Origin: Leptotrichia wadei
GTDB lineage: Bacteria; Fusobacteriota; Fusobacteriia; Fusobacteriales; Leptotrichiaceae
Direction: 5' to 3'
DNA length: 64,000 nt
Assembly: GCF_007990545.2 (NCBI RefSeq)
Contig: NZ_AP019829.2
Location: 1,984,001 to 2,048,000, forward strand
The notes under the pieces were generated by a model, which was not told where the DNA came from, did no database searches, and saw only the letters and a program-made list of their open reading frames with translations. The position numbers and the translations under genes are program-made. Positions 46,401-53,781 of the stretch are shown here, in pieces; positions within the stretch are counted from its first letter, which is position 1; the number at the start of each line of letters is the position of its first letter.

Positions 46401-46518
46401 ATATATCATTATTTGATTTTATTTCACTTACTGAAAAAGACACATTGCCTGTATTTTCAGCCATTATCGAAAAACTCATAAAAATTAAGAGCAGTACAGC
46501 AATTATAAATCTTTTCAT
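43432..46518 (-). CDS. Secreted multidomain glycosidase with eight-Cys repeat region, clan-A (GH39-like) barrel and GH16-like domain
   Basis: A 1028-aa exported protein. Signal peptide 1-20. Residues 35-210 hold eight LKC(S/I/L)N-type motifs with Cys at 43, 68, 93, 117, 142, 154, 182 and 209. A Gly-rich zipper (231-265) and a Gly/Lys/Asp linker follow. Residues 300-692 form a TIM-barrel glycosidase with likely acid/base Glu442 (FWNEP) and nucleophile Glu573 (ITEVG). Inserted at 626-662 are Ca-binding-like Asp repeats (DSNGDG, DTNGDG). Residues 710-1028 resemble a GH16 jelly roll, but its active-site motif reads ILEWF instead of ExDxxE. It is 77 nt behind the outer-membrane protein gene. Family assignment is by eye. 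Confidence 0.7.
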   Translation of the reverse strand: MKRFIIAVLLLIFMSFSIMAENTGNVSFSVSEIKSNNDILLKCSNMAGENAQGTGITENNGNNIFLKCINSETGSENIIGTNKISSQNILLKCLNTSESTEDELTKDVNTAEKLLKCSNIVRIIKIDELSQIESANAVQLKCSNTVTNNIVLKCSGTSENLLKKETTINSGTVNTAEKLLKCSNIVKVIDGNKVFSDNLGNYDAVILNCTDTTEKNSNIIGNIAQPKVNIGSLGGNIGGKVPVGPIIGGVAGASAVGAIAGGIGHHKGGGKGGNPGHQNGRNDGGKDDNPKKQKKDDTKIHNVKGIGIQPVNPFWRSNLREAEDSYSKIAGAGFQWVRITASWHRIQSSKNGRYDWQDIDDAVALAKKYNLKVLMQISGAPEWATGADKLSAAEKNALNARKIWVASFAPLPQYNNEFSNFVSALVKRYAPKGVIDYEFWNEPGNPEFWHDTIQNPRPNPEHYTDLLKIAYTAAHDAHNDVNVMAGGMTVGASNSTTGYVGPMEFLERMYRAGAKGYFDGLSHHPYGIYARTFRDNGWANMIGDVVAPGGGEKTLYQIMSEHGDGNKKIWITEVGIDAAYPGVEETKQANVISKILDQYQKSNIYGPLIFYQAKDRKPYITSGILDRDSNGDGWLDVNIDTNGDGVPDANIDTDHNGRPDILDAADPENYFGIWKSDGTEKKAVDVIRRFINNNHPAPSPTPAPLTNGCDSATDASGQWKSVKCWEFKGRNIPSDWVSKRIINHLGSHLTYLPSSISLDGDHAILTTRRHCVNRKGDPLTDANATTGVCPAGKVTQYSSGRLESGNIVDASKPFRAEIRAKMNWNHLQGMRTALWMQKQRNDVDTPACKVPGGNAPYGSLLILEWFSSTPSYAWPATNISCYYSQVNHEWTPRGFTHRLENIVGGHTTSLTHEWHVWAIEFDGTKVRYYMDGRLIPVVHYRIKDAQRISVVDNTRYDQYGNYLSTMPDEDFSKLNIPSALVKQGFENDRWHFIINDYVEWEPALNPPSEHSPFPVQTTEIDYVRLYQK
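45960..46197 (-). repeat. Two identical 43-bp repeats within the Cys-repeat region
   Basis: 45960-46002 and 46155-46197 are identical and encode TAEKLLKCSNIV-type units, indicating recent duplication of repeat units within the gene. Confidence 0.75.
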
Positions 46519-46595
46519 TTTCTATCACCTTTCCCAAATTAATGTTTCAATTTCATGTTGTAGTTAGATTTTTTCTTTTTAGAAAACCTGTAATT

Positions 46596-48335
46596 TTATA
46601 ATCTGTTAAAACTTAAATTATTGATTATATCTATAGAATCTTCTTCAGATACAGTTTTACCATTTTCTTTTTTTATCTCATCTTCAAAGTATTTTTCTCT
46701 TTTTACAGTACCTTTTTTTAAAGTTGAAACAGTATTGCTTTTTCCTTTCAAATTACCAGCTATATCTATCCTGTCTTCTTCCGGTATATCATTATAGGTA
46801 TTATAGCCTGCCACTCTAGCTTGCTTTATTTCATTTTCCAAAGATTTCTGCCTTTTTATAGGATTCTTTCTAGAAGTTAAAACTTCCTTACTTTTATCTC
46901 TCAAATTATTAATTATATCTATTCTATCTTCTTCTGGTATGTCATTATAGGCATATCCTGCTGTCTTAACTTCTTTTATTTTTGGTTTATTTTTTATACT
47001 TCCTATTCTGTATCCTGCTCTTATACCAAATGTATCTATTTTACCTTTAGTTTTTATAGGACTGACTGTATCTTTTGGCTGATATTTAAAATTTGACCTT
47101 TCGTAAAGAGCTTCTATAGAAACTGGCCCTAATTCTGTACCTAATCCTCCAGCATAGTAAAGACCACCATGAAGATCTTTCTTGTTAAAGTTTTCTTCCT
47201 TTATTTCACCGTGTACATATCCTATTCGCCCAACGGCATAAAGAAGATTATTCCCTTTATTATTTACTAAGTTAATTTTTGTTGTAGCGTAAGCGGGATA
47301 GGTTCTTAAAACATGTTTCTGTTCTTTATCATTAAAAAAGGCTGTAATATCAAGAAATTTTTGTTCAACACCTAGACCTAGTTCAACAATTCCCTGATTA
47401 TCAAATAAATATTCCAAACCAACAACAGGCATCTTTTTAATATCAAAATCAGATTTTGCAGACTGCCATTTATTATTTTTCATTCCTGTTCCTAAAAATT
47501 GCTCTGGCTGGATATTGTATCTATTTTTAAAATTATATCCTGCATTTAATCTAAGTTCTCCACCATTCCATTTTCTTTTCTGAATTTTATCCGTAGTGTA
47601 CTGCATATCTCCTGTTTTAGCAAAAATATCAGTTCTAAAAGGATCAAAAGGCACAGTTTCATTTTTTTTCTTCGGTAAATTTTTGATATTTCCGATACTG
47701 TATCCTACTCTTACACCAACCGTATTTATATTATCTTTCGTCTTTTTAAAATTATTTAGAGTACTTATATTATTTCTATTTATGTTACCTAAATTTACTT
47801 TGTCATATCGTAAATTTGATCTTTCATATAATGCTTCAATCGAAATGGGACCAATTTGAGTACCTAGTCCACCAGCATAATAGAGTCCACCACGAAAATT
47901 TTTATCGTTCAAATCTTCTTTATTGTCTCTTCCAGCTTTAGCCTTAGCATACCCTACTCTTCCGATAAGGTAAACGAGATCATTTCCTTCTTTAGAAGTT
48001 ACTAAATTGTACTTACTTGTTAAGTACATTGGTGTTATTTCATACATTTTCATTTCATTCTTATCTTTTAAAGCTGAAGATTTTACAGAAAACTTATGTT
48101 CCGCACCAATTCCTAATTCAAGTCTTCCCTGATTGTCAAATAACCACTCTATTCCTGCAACGGGACCATTTTTAAATTTATAGTCGTAAATAGTATTTGA
48201 CAAACCTTTCTGATGTTTAGTTAAATCATTTTTATATGCCCTGTCAAAGTCCCAGCCCCCATTTATCTTTATTTCCTGAGCCATTGCAGTTGCCGCTGAC
48301 AGCATCATTGTACTTAAAATATGTAATTTTTTCAT
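46596..48335 (-). CDS. Outer-membrane beta-barrel-like protein with internal duplication and C-terminal repeats
   Basis: A 579-aa exported protein (signal peptide 1-19). Two copies of a roughly 200-residue unit (about 20-215 and 258-448) share WLFDNQGRLELGIG / YLFDNQGIVELGLG, GGLYYAGGLGTQIGPISIE / TELGPVSIE and EALYERSN. They alternate polar and hydrophobic residues like amphipathic strands. Residues 450-579 hold two and a half repeats with YNDIPEEDRIDI, predicted soluble and charged. The same promoter region drives the glycosidase gene 77 nt downstream, so they may work together at the surface. I do not recognise a named family. Confidence 0.6.
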   Translation of the reverse strand: MKKLHILSTMMLSAATAMAQEIKINGGWDFDRAYKNDLTKHQKGLSNTIYDYKFKNGPVAGIEWLFDNQGRLELGIGAEHKFSVKSSALKDKNEMKMYEITPMYLTSKYNLVTSKEGNDLVYLIGRVGYAKAKAGRDNKEDLNDKNFRGGLYYAGGLGTQIGPISIEALYERSNLRYDKVNLGNINRNNISTLNNFKKTKDNINTVGVRVGYSIGNIKNLPKKKNETVPFDPFRTDIFAKTGDMQYTTDKIQKRKWNGGELRLNAGYNFKNRYNIQPEQFLGTGMKNNKWQSAKSDFDIKKMPVVGLEYLFDNQGIVELGLGVEQKFLDITAFFNDKEQKHVLRTYPAYATTKINLVNNKGNNLLYAVGRIGYVHGEIKEENFNKKDLHGGLYYAGGLGTELGPVSIEALYERSNFKYQPKDTVSPIKTKGKIDTFGIRAGYRIGSIKNKPKIKEVKTAGYAYNDIPEEDRIDIINNLRDKSKEVLTSRKNPIKRQKSLENEIKQARVAGYNTYNDIPEEDRIDIAGNLKGKSNTVSTLKKGTVKREKYFEDEIKKENGKTVSEEDSIDIINNLSFNRL

Positions 48336-48700
48336 AATTCTGTTCTCCCTTAATTTTGCAAATCTCTTTTTTATAATTCAATATCCGAACATTTAGAAAA
48401 AATTATAAAAAAATAAAATTTATTATGTTCTGACTAAAATACACCTTTCTTGCTAAGTATATTTTACTAAATTTCTTAGGCTTTTTCAAGAAAAAAAAAT
48501 GACATAAAGACATCATATAATTAAATACAAAACTAATTTTCTTGTTGAAATTGATTTTTTTTCTTGCTATAATCATAGCAAAACTACTTTAAGACTAAAC
48601 TCAAAAGTTATGACTGATTTGCTCAAATCCTAGTTTTGTCTAATTTAAGTTAATTTTGAAGAAGTTTACGATATAAATAATAAAAATGAGGTGTTACGAT
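48336..48700. other. Divergent promoter region
   Basis: 365 bp between the minus-strand outer-membrane protein gene and the plus-strand radical-SAM gene. The radical-SAM promoter is clear (48545-48573). A promoter for the minus-strand gene was not fixed. No ORF of note. Confidence 0.6.
48545..48573 (+). promoter_or_regulatory. Promoter of the radical-SAM gene
   Basis: -35 TTGAAA (48545-48550), 17-bp spacer, -10 TATAAT (48568-48573). The transcript would have a 120-nt leader. Confidence 0.75.
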
Positions 48701-50068
48701 ATGAAAGTAAAAATGATACTGCCTGCTCTTACAGAAGCTGAAAGCCCATTCTGGCGTCCTGTCAAATACTCGTTATTCCCTCCATTGGGACTGGCAACAC
48801 TCGCAGGGTATTTTTCAGAAGATGATGAAATTGATTTGCAGGACCAGCATGTAGAAAAGTTAAACTTAGAAGATTATCCTGACCTGGTTATTATTCAAGT
48901 GTATATTACAAATGCTTACAGATCTTATAAATTAGCCGATTATTACAGAAAAAAGGGCAGTTACGTAGTATTAGGAGGACTTCATGTGACTTCATTGCCT
49001 GAAGAGGCGCTGGAACATGCCGACACTATAATGATTGGACCGGGAGAAGATATTTTTCCTAAATTTTTACAGGACTTTAAAAACAGAAATCCACAAAAAA
49101 TGTATATTTCTACACACAGAACATTAATTGGAGCCCCTCCTGCACGAAGAGACTTGATAAAAAGGAATAAATATCTTGTACCAAATTCTATCGTTGTAAC
49201 TAGAGGCTGTCCTCATCATTGTGATTTTTGCTACAAAGACGCTTTTTACCAGAATGGAAAATCATTTTATACTCAGCTTGTCGATGATGCGCTAAAAGAA
49301 ATTGACAGGCTGCCAGGAAGACACCTATACTTTTTAGATGACCATTTATTAGGAAATCCTAAATTTGCCGCGGAACTTTTTGAAGGAATGAAAGGAATGA
49401 ACAGGCTGTTTCAAGGTGCAGCAACAGTTGACTCAATACTTACGGGAGATTTAATAGAAAAGGCTGCTCAAGCCGGATTAAGAAGTCTTTTTGTAGGATT
49501 TGAAACATTTTCTCCAGAAAATCTAAAATCCAGCAATAAAAATCAGAATTTAAAAAGAAACTATGAAAAAGCAGTAAACAGGCTTCATTCGTTGGGAATT
49601 ATGATAAACGGGAGCTTTGTATTTGGATTGGATTACGATGACAAGGACGTCTTTAAAAGAACTGTTGAATGGGGAGTAAAAAACGCCATAACAACTTCTA
49701 CTTACCATATTCTAACGCCTTATCCAGGAACAAGGCTGTTCAAGCGGATGGAAGATGAAAGCCGAATAATAACAAAAAATTGGGATTTATACGATACAAG
49801 ACATGTTGTCTACAAAACTAGAAATATGACTGCCGATGAAATTGAACAGGGCTATAACTGGGCATATAAGGAATTCTACAAATGGTCAAATATATTTAAA
49901 GCAAGCGGAAATCATGAAATATCCAAACATAAGTTAAAACACTTTTTTTATACTGCTGGCTGGAAAAAATTTGAGCCTTTCTGGAATTTCATAATAAAAA
50001 CTAAACACTTAAACAATATGACTCCCGTGCTTGAAAGCATACTAAGCAATGTCAGAAAAAATAAATAA
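48701..50068 (+). CDS. B12-binding-domain radical-SAM protein
   Basis: About 455 aa. Residues 1-140 form a cobalamin-binding-like Rossmann fold (LFPPLGLATLAGYF, VVLGGLHVTSLPEEAL, MIGPGED). The radical-SAM cluster motif is RGCPHHCDFCY (C-x3-C-x2-C) near 172, followed by YFLDDHLLGN and a TIM-barrel with SFVFGLDYDDKD. Such enzymes often methylate or rearrange lipids and antibiotics, but the substrate here is unknown. An ATG at 48686 is in frame; GAGGTG lies between it and the ATG at 48701, so the latter is chosen. Base composition in several lines is 38-47% G+C, higher than in flanking genes. Confidence 0.85.
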   Translation: MKVKMILPALTEAESPFWRPVKYSLFPPLGLATLAGYFSEDDEIDLQDQHVEKLNLEDYPDLVIIQVYITNAYRSYKLADYYRKKGSYVVLGGLHVTSLPEEALEHADTIMIGPGEDIFPKFLQDFKNRNPQKMYISTHRTLIGAPPARRDLIKRNKYLVPNSIVVTRGCPHHCDFCYKDAFYQNGKSFYTQLVDDALKEIDRLPGRHLYFLDDHLLGNPKFAAELFEGMKGMNRLFQGAATVDSILTGDLIEKAAQAGLRSLFVGFETFSPENLKSSNKNQNLKRNYEKAVNRLHSLGIMINGSFVFGLDYDDKDVFKRTVEWGVKNAITTSTYHILTPYPGTRLFKRMEDESRIITKNWDLYDTRHVVYKTRNMTADEIEQGYNWAYKEFYKWSNIFKASGNHEISKHKLKHFFYTAGWKKFEPFWNFIIKTKHLNNMTPVLESILSNVRKNK

Positions 50069-50153
50069 AATAATAAAAATTAAATGAACTTAGAGTTCTG
50101 AAACTATAGTCATTCGTTATTTTTAAGTCAATGTTAAAACAGTTTTATTATAT

Positions 50154-50220
50154 GATAAATTGAAATGTCTAAAATTAGAGAGAAAACCATTGTTGGCTTA
50201 TTGATGGTTTTCTCTTTTTG
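50154..50220. terminator. Bidirectional terminator, repeat module 2
   Basis: AAATTGAAATGTCTAAAATTAG then the hairpin AGAGAAAACCAT / ATGGTTTTCTCT (12-bp perfect stem, 50179-50215) and TTTTTG. It lies between convergent genes and matches the module at 39458-39540. Confidence 0.8.
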
Positions 50221-50256
50221 ATTTATTGAAATTATTTTTTACGATTTTTTGAAAGT

Positions 50257-51291
50257 TTATCTATTTTTTTGATTTAATATATATTCATAGTATTCTTTAT
50301 ATTTTTTCCCTATATTTAACAAATCCCTTTCTACTGCAATATTATAGGCAGTTTCTGTAATTTCATCCAAGTTTTCCACATTGTTTTCCACAATATTCCT
50401 TATTTTTTGGCAGAATTCTTCGTTAGTCCTAGCCTTAAAGCATGTTTTTCCATTTTCTAGCCAACCCTCATACACAGGAATGTCCCTTACTACAAGCGGT
50501 AATTTTGCTGAAAGCGCCTCCAGCACCACAATTCCCTCATTTTCCTCATAAGTCATAAATAAGAAGGCTTTTGCGGCACTGAATGCGCCTATTAAAATAT
50601 CCGTATCGACATATCCTGGGAAAATCAGATTTTCTGGTGGATTCTCAATGATTTTCTGTATTTTGTCAGGCAGCATTGATTTTACACTTGATGAGCCAAA
50701 CCACAGAAACTGGTAGTCACTACATTCTTGCGCCACTTTTACAAAGTCCTTTATCCCTTTTCTTTCAAAAGGCAGTCCAGCCGTTATAATTAGCGGTTTA
50801 TTTATGTCATATACTGATTTGTATTCGTTTAGAAATTTTTGTTTTAAAACTTCATTTTTATTAAATTTATTTATATTTACACCATTTGAAATTACTCTGA
50901 TTTCCTTTTCTTTTTCCAAATATTTCGATTTTATAAGATTTTTTGTATATTCTGATGGAGAAATTAAATAATCTGCTTCATTATATAATTTTTTCGTCCA
51001 GAACTTTATAATTGGTGATAGAACATAACTTCCCTTTATACTTCCACGAAAATCCTCATAAGTCGTATGTGTATGATAAATTACAGGCTTCCCTTTTTTC
51101 TTAGCCTGCTTTAATACTTCATAAGATTTTAATGCAACTGTATTTATATGTGCCAAATCATAATCATCTTCAGGATCCTGCGTAATTTCAATATTATTTG
51201 CTCCAAGGGCTTCTACCTGATGATTTAAGGCTTGTCCAACGCCGGATTTGCTGAAGGAACTTTTCCCCTCTGAATATAGTAAAACTTTCAC
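50257..51291 (-). CDS. Glycosyltransferase family 4, likely diglucosyl-diacylglycerol synthase
   Basis: About 344 aa, GT-B fold. It begins KVLLYSEGKSSFSKSGVGQA, with IYHTHTTYEDFRGS near 75 and the nucleotide-sugar segment EGIVVLEAL near 255. The sequence is like the CpoA/alDGS group, which adds a second glucose to glucosyl-diacylglycerol. Its start lies inside the preceding gene: an ATG at 51300 is too close to GAGGAG, whereas GTG at 51291 has a 10-nt spacing. The overlap of 98 nt with the upstream gene is unusually long. Confidence 0.75.
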   Translation of the reverse strand: MKVLLYSEGKSSFSKSGVGQALNHQVEALGANNIEITQDPEDDYDLAHINTVALKSYEVLKQAKKKGKPVIYHTHTTYEDFRGSIKGSYVLSPIIKFWTKKLYNEADYLISPSEYTKNLIKSKYLEKEKEIRVISNGVNINKFNKNEVLKQKFLNEYKSVYDINKPLIITAGLPFERKGIKDFVKVAQECSDYQFLWFGSSSVKSMLPDKIQKIIENPPENLIFPGYVDTDILIGAFSAAKAFLFMTYEENEGIVVLEALSAKLPLVVRDIPVYEGWLENGKTCFKARTNEEFCQKIRNIVENNVENLDEITETAYNIAVERDLLNIGKKYKEYYEYILNQKNR

Positions 51292-52450
51292 GACTATCAT
51301 ACTCCTCTATTGTTTTTTTATAAACTGCTTCCACTCTTTCCCCAAATTTTTGGGCTGTATAATCTTGTGAAGCAACAAAAGCATTTTCAATAATTTTTTC
51401 TCTAAATTCCTTATTTTCCTTTAAAAGCATTATAGAATCAATAAATTCCTTTTCATTTCTATAAACAAGCCCCGCTTCATTTTTTACAAGCAAGTCTTCC
51501 AAATTCAAGTCATACCTCGCAACAACAGGCGTCTTAGCCGCCATTGCCTCAACAAATGTAAGTCCTTGCGTTTCCGATACGCTCGCATTTAAAAAAACAT
51601 CTCCCATCTGATAATATGCAGCAACTTTATCATGCGGCACTTCCCCAGTGAATATAACTCTATCAGATATTCCCAGTTTTTCAGCCTGTTTTTTCAAATC
51701 ATCTAAAATTCTTCCACGACCAACAATCATAAACTTAAATTTTTCATCCTTAATTTTAGAAAACATATCAATTAACAAATCTATACTTTTCTCTTCGGCA
51801 ATCCGTCCAATATACACACAAAGAAATTCATTTTCATCAATTCCAAAACTTTCCCTCATAAATCTCAAATCTTCTTCAGAATAATTTCCACGATAAAATT
51901 TATCCAGTTCCAGTCCAGTTGGAATGATATTCATTGTCTTATCCACACCATAAGAATATAAAATATCCTCAACTTTTCTTGTAGGAACAATCAAGGCATT
52001 ACATTTTTCACAATAAAACTTACTAATCGCAGCCGCAATTTTTTTTCCAGCTTTAACAAATCTTGATCCAAAAATATAATGCGTATAATATTCATACAAT
52101 GTATGGTAAGTATGAACAAGCGGTATTTCCAAATTAATTGCAGCAAATCTCGCAAATGTCCCTACTCCCCATTCTGTCTGTGAATGAATAATATCTAGCT
52201 CCAGCCTTTTTATTTTTTTTATTATTTTTGCCGAATAAATCATCCCTAACCTATACTGTGGCAACGGCTTAAATTCCATACTTGGAAGCCTCAAGACATT
52301 AGGTTCTACCTGAGGTGCATCAGGATCAGTCGTAGTAATAATATACACCTTATGCCCCAACTTTCTAAGCTCTTTTTCAAGCGTCATAATCGAACTTACA
52401 ACTCCATTTACTTGAGGTCTGTATGTATCTGTAAATATTCCAATTCTCAT
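51194..52450 (-). CDS. Glycosyltransferase, likely 1,2-diacylglycerol 3-glucosyltransferase
   Basis: About 418 aa, GT4 family. It starts with MRIGIFTDTYRPQVNGVVSS, a strong match to monoglucosyl-diacylglycerol synthases (alMGS/DgdA group). IIHSQTEWGVGTFARFAA, YIGRIAEEKSIDLLID and SVSETQGLTFVEAMA are typical. The frame continues upstream, but GAAGGAGA before the ATG at 52450 sets the start. The C-terminal 33 residues (SRESFTIFRGEK and following) overlap the next gene in another frame and look like read-through after the natural end at KKTIEEY. Confidence 0.82.
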   Translation of the reverse strand: MRIGIFTDTYRPQVNGVVSSIMTLEKELRKLGHKVYIITTTDPDAPQVEPNVLRLPSMEFKPLPQYRLGMIYSAKIIKKIKRLELDIIHSQTEWGVGTFARFAAINLEIPLVHTYHTLYEYYTHYIFGSRFVKAGKKIAAAISKFYCEKCNALIVPTRKVEDILYSYGVDKTMNIIPTGLELDKFYRGNYSEEDLRFMRESFGIDENEFLCVYIGRIAEEKSIDLLIDMFSKIKDEKFKFMIVGRGRILDDLKKQAEKLGISDRVIFTGEVPHDKVAAYYQMGDVFLNASVSETQGLTFVEAMAAKTPVVARYDLNLEDLLVKNEAGLVYRNEKEFIDSIMLLKENKEFREKIIENAFVASQDYTAQKFGERVEAVYKKTIEEYDSRESFTIFRGEKFLQQIRRWTSLKSSGRSPWSK

Positions 52451-52620
52451 TTTTATATTTCTCCTTCTATAATAAAGCCTTATTTCAATTTTATTTTTAC
52501 TCTCTTGAAATTTTTTTAGGCTACTATAAATTTTCACACAAATAATCATCTTTTATTCTATCTCTTATTATTTTTTATATAACAGTTCTATTTCAATTTA
52601 AATAAAAAAACTCTTATCTG

Positions 52621-53496
52621 CTAATTTTTAGGGATTTCCAAGAAGAACTTACCTATTTTCCCCATTCTATAATCTTTCATAAGCCTTCTCGAAATAATTT
52701 CATAATTATGTTCATCATTTTTAGAAACACCAAGCCGTTTTTCCAAAATTTCCAGTATCTTATGGTTTTCGAATTCCAAAATTTCCTCATTAGTTATATA
52801 TTCTTCCAAATTATACACTTTTACAAGATTATCTATTTTTCCCAAATCCTTTAATTTATCCAAAAATTTCATAGCAACTTGTTCTAACTGCAATACATTA
52901 TCCTTTATTGAACCAGTGATTGCTAAATTATAAGCCACTTCATCATCTTCAAACTTTGGCCACAAAACCCCTGGTGTATCCAACAGTTCCAATTTTTCAT
53001 CAATTTTTATCCATTGCTTACCACGTGTAAATCCTGGAGTATTTCCAACTCTTGCTTTATTTTTATTCACAAATTTATTAATGAATTTAGACTTTCCAAC
53101 ATTAGGAATCCCAACAATCATAGCTCTTACTTCGGTTTTACGAAGTCCTTTTTTTTTCATTTTTTCCAATTTCTCAGCATAAATTTTATCTGTAATTTTT
53201 CGTAGTTCATTAAAATTAGTCCCTTTTTCTACACTCAAAGCTACAAAATAATCAGAAAAATTATTTTTCAAAAAATAATCTTCCCAATTTTTTAATTCCT
53301 TGCTATCAATCAAATCCACTTTATTCAGAACAATAATCTTTTTCTTATTATTCGCCAACTTTGAAATATCTGGATTTTTACTAGAAATTGGAATCCTTGC
53401 ATCCAAAATCTCAATCACAACATCAATTATCTTGAGATTTTCTACAATCAAATCCTTCGTTTTCTTCATATGCCCTGGATACCAGTTTATATTCAT
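52621..53496 (-). CDS. rbgA: Ribosome biogenesis GTPase RbgA (YlqF)
   Basis: Assembly GTPase for the 50S subunit, 291 aa. The motifs are circularly permuted as expected: NKVDL (G4) near 57, then G1 GIPNVGKSKFIN near 130, then G3 DTPGVLWP near 174. An N-terminal WYPGHMKKT is the family signature. The C-terminal RNA-binding helices are present. It is followed by a repeat region and stands apart from the rsmI group. Confidence 0.93.
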   Translation of the reverse strand: MNINWYPGHMKKTKDLIVENLKIIDVVIEILDARIPISSKNPDISKLANNKKKIIVLNKVDLIDSKELKNWEDYFLKNNFSDYFVALSVEKGTNFNELRKITDKIYAEKLEKMKKKGLRKTEVRAMIVGIPNVGKSKFINKFVNKNKARVGNTPGFTRGKQWIKIDEKLELLDTPGVLWPKFEDDEVAYNLAITGSIKDNVLQLEQVAMKFLDKLKDLGKIDNLVKVYNLEEYITNEEILEFENHKILEILEKRLGVSKNDEHNYEIISRRLMKDYRMGKIGKFFLEIPKN

Positions 53497-53652
53497 TCTT
53501 TCATTCTCACCATTTTCTCTCTAAATTTTTATTTTTAATCCTAAAATTTAAGATTAATTTTAAAACTAAAGATAAAAACTCAAACAAATATTTTTATTCT
53601 ATTGAAATTTTGTTTATTATGTCTGTATTAAAATAATTGTTGTACCCTAATT

Positions 53653-53758
53653 AAATGCTTAGATAAGACAGGAATACAAGGAAAATGGCGATTGATTTCC
53701 CTTGATTTAAAAAATTACAGAAAAATATTTATTAGTCAAAATTTATTTATAAAAATCT
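53653..53758 (+). repeat. Hairpin repeat with loop GGCGATTG, copy 2
   Basis: Starts AATGCTTAGATAAGACAGG. CAAGGAAAAT (53677-53686) and ATTTCCCTTG (53695-53704) pair with one mismatch around GGCGATTG. The tail has AAAAATATTTATTAG. Copy 1 is at 15654-15775. Relative to the surrounding minus-strand genes this copy is in antisense orientation. Confidence 0.75.
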
Positions 53759-53781
53759 ATCTTATCTTTACTAATTTTTAA

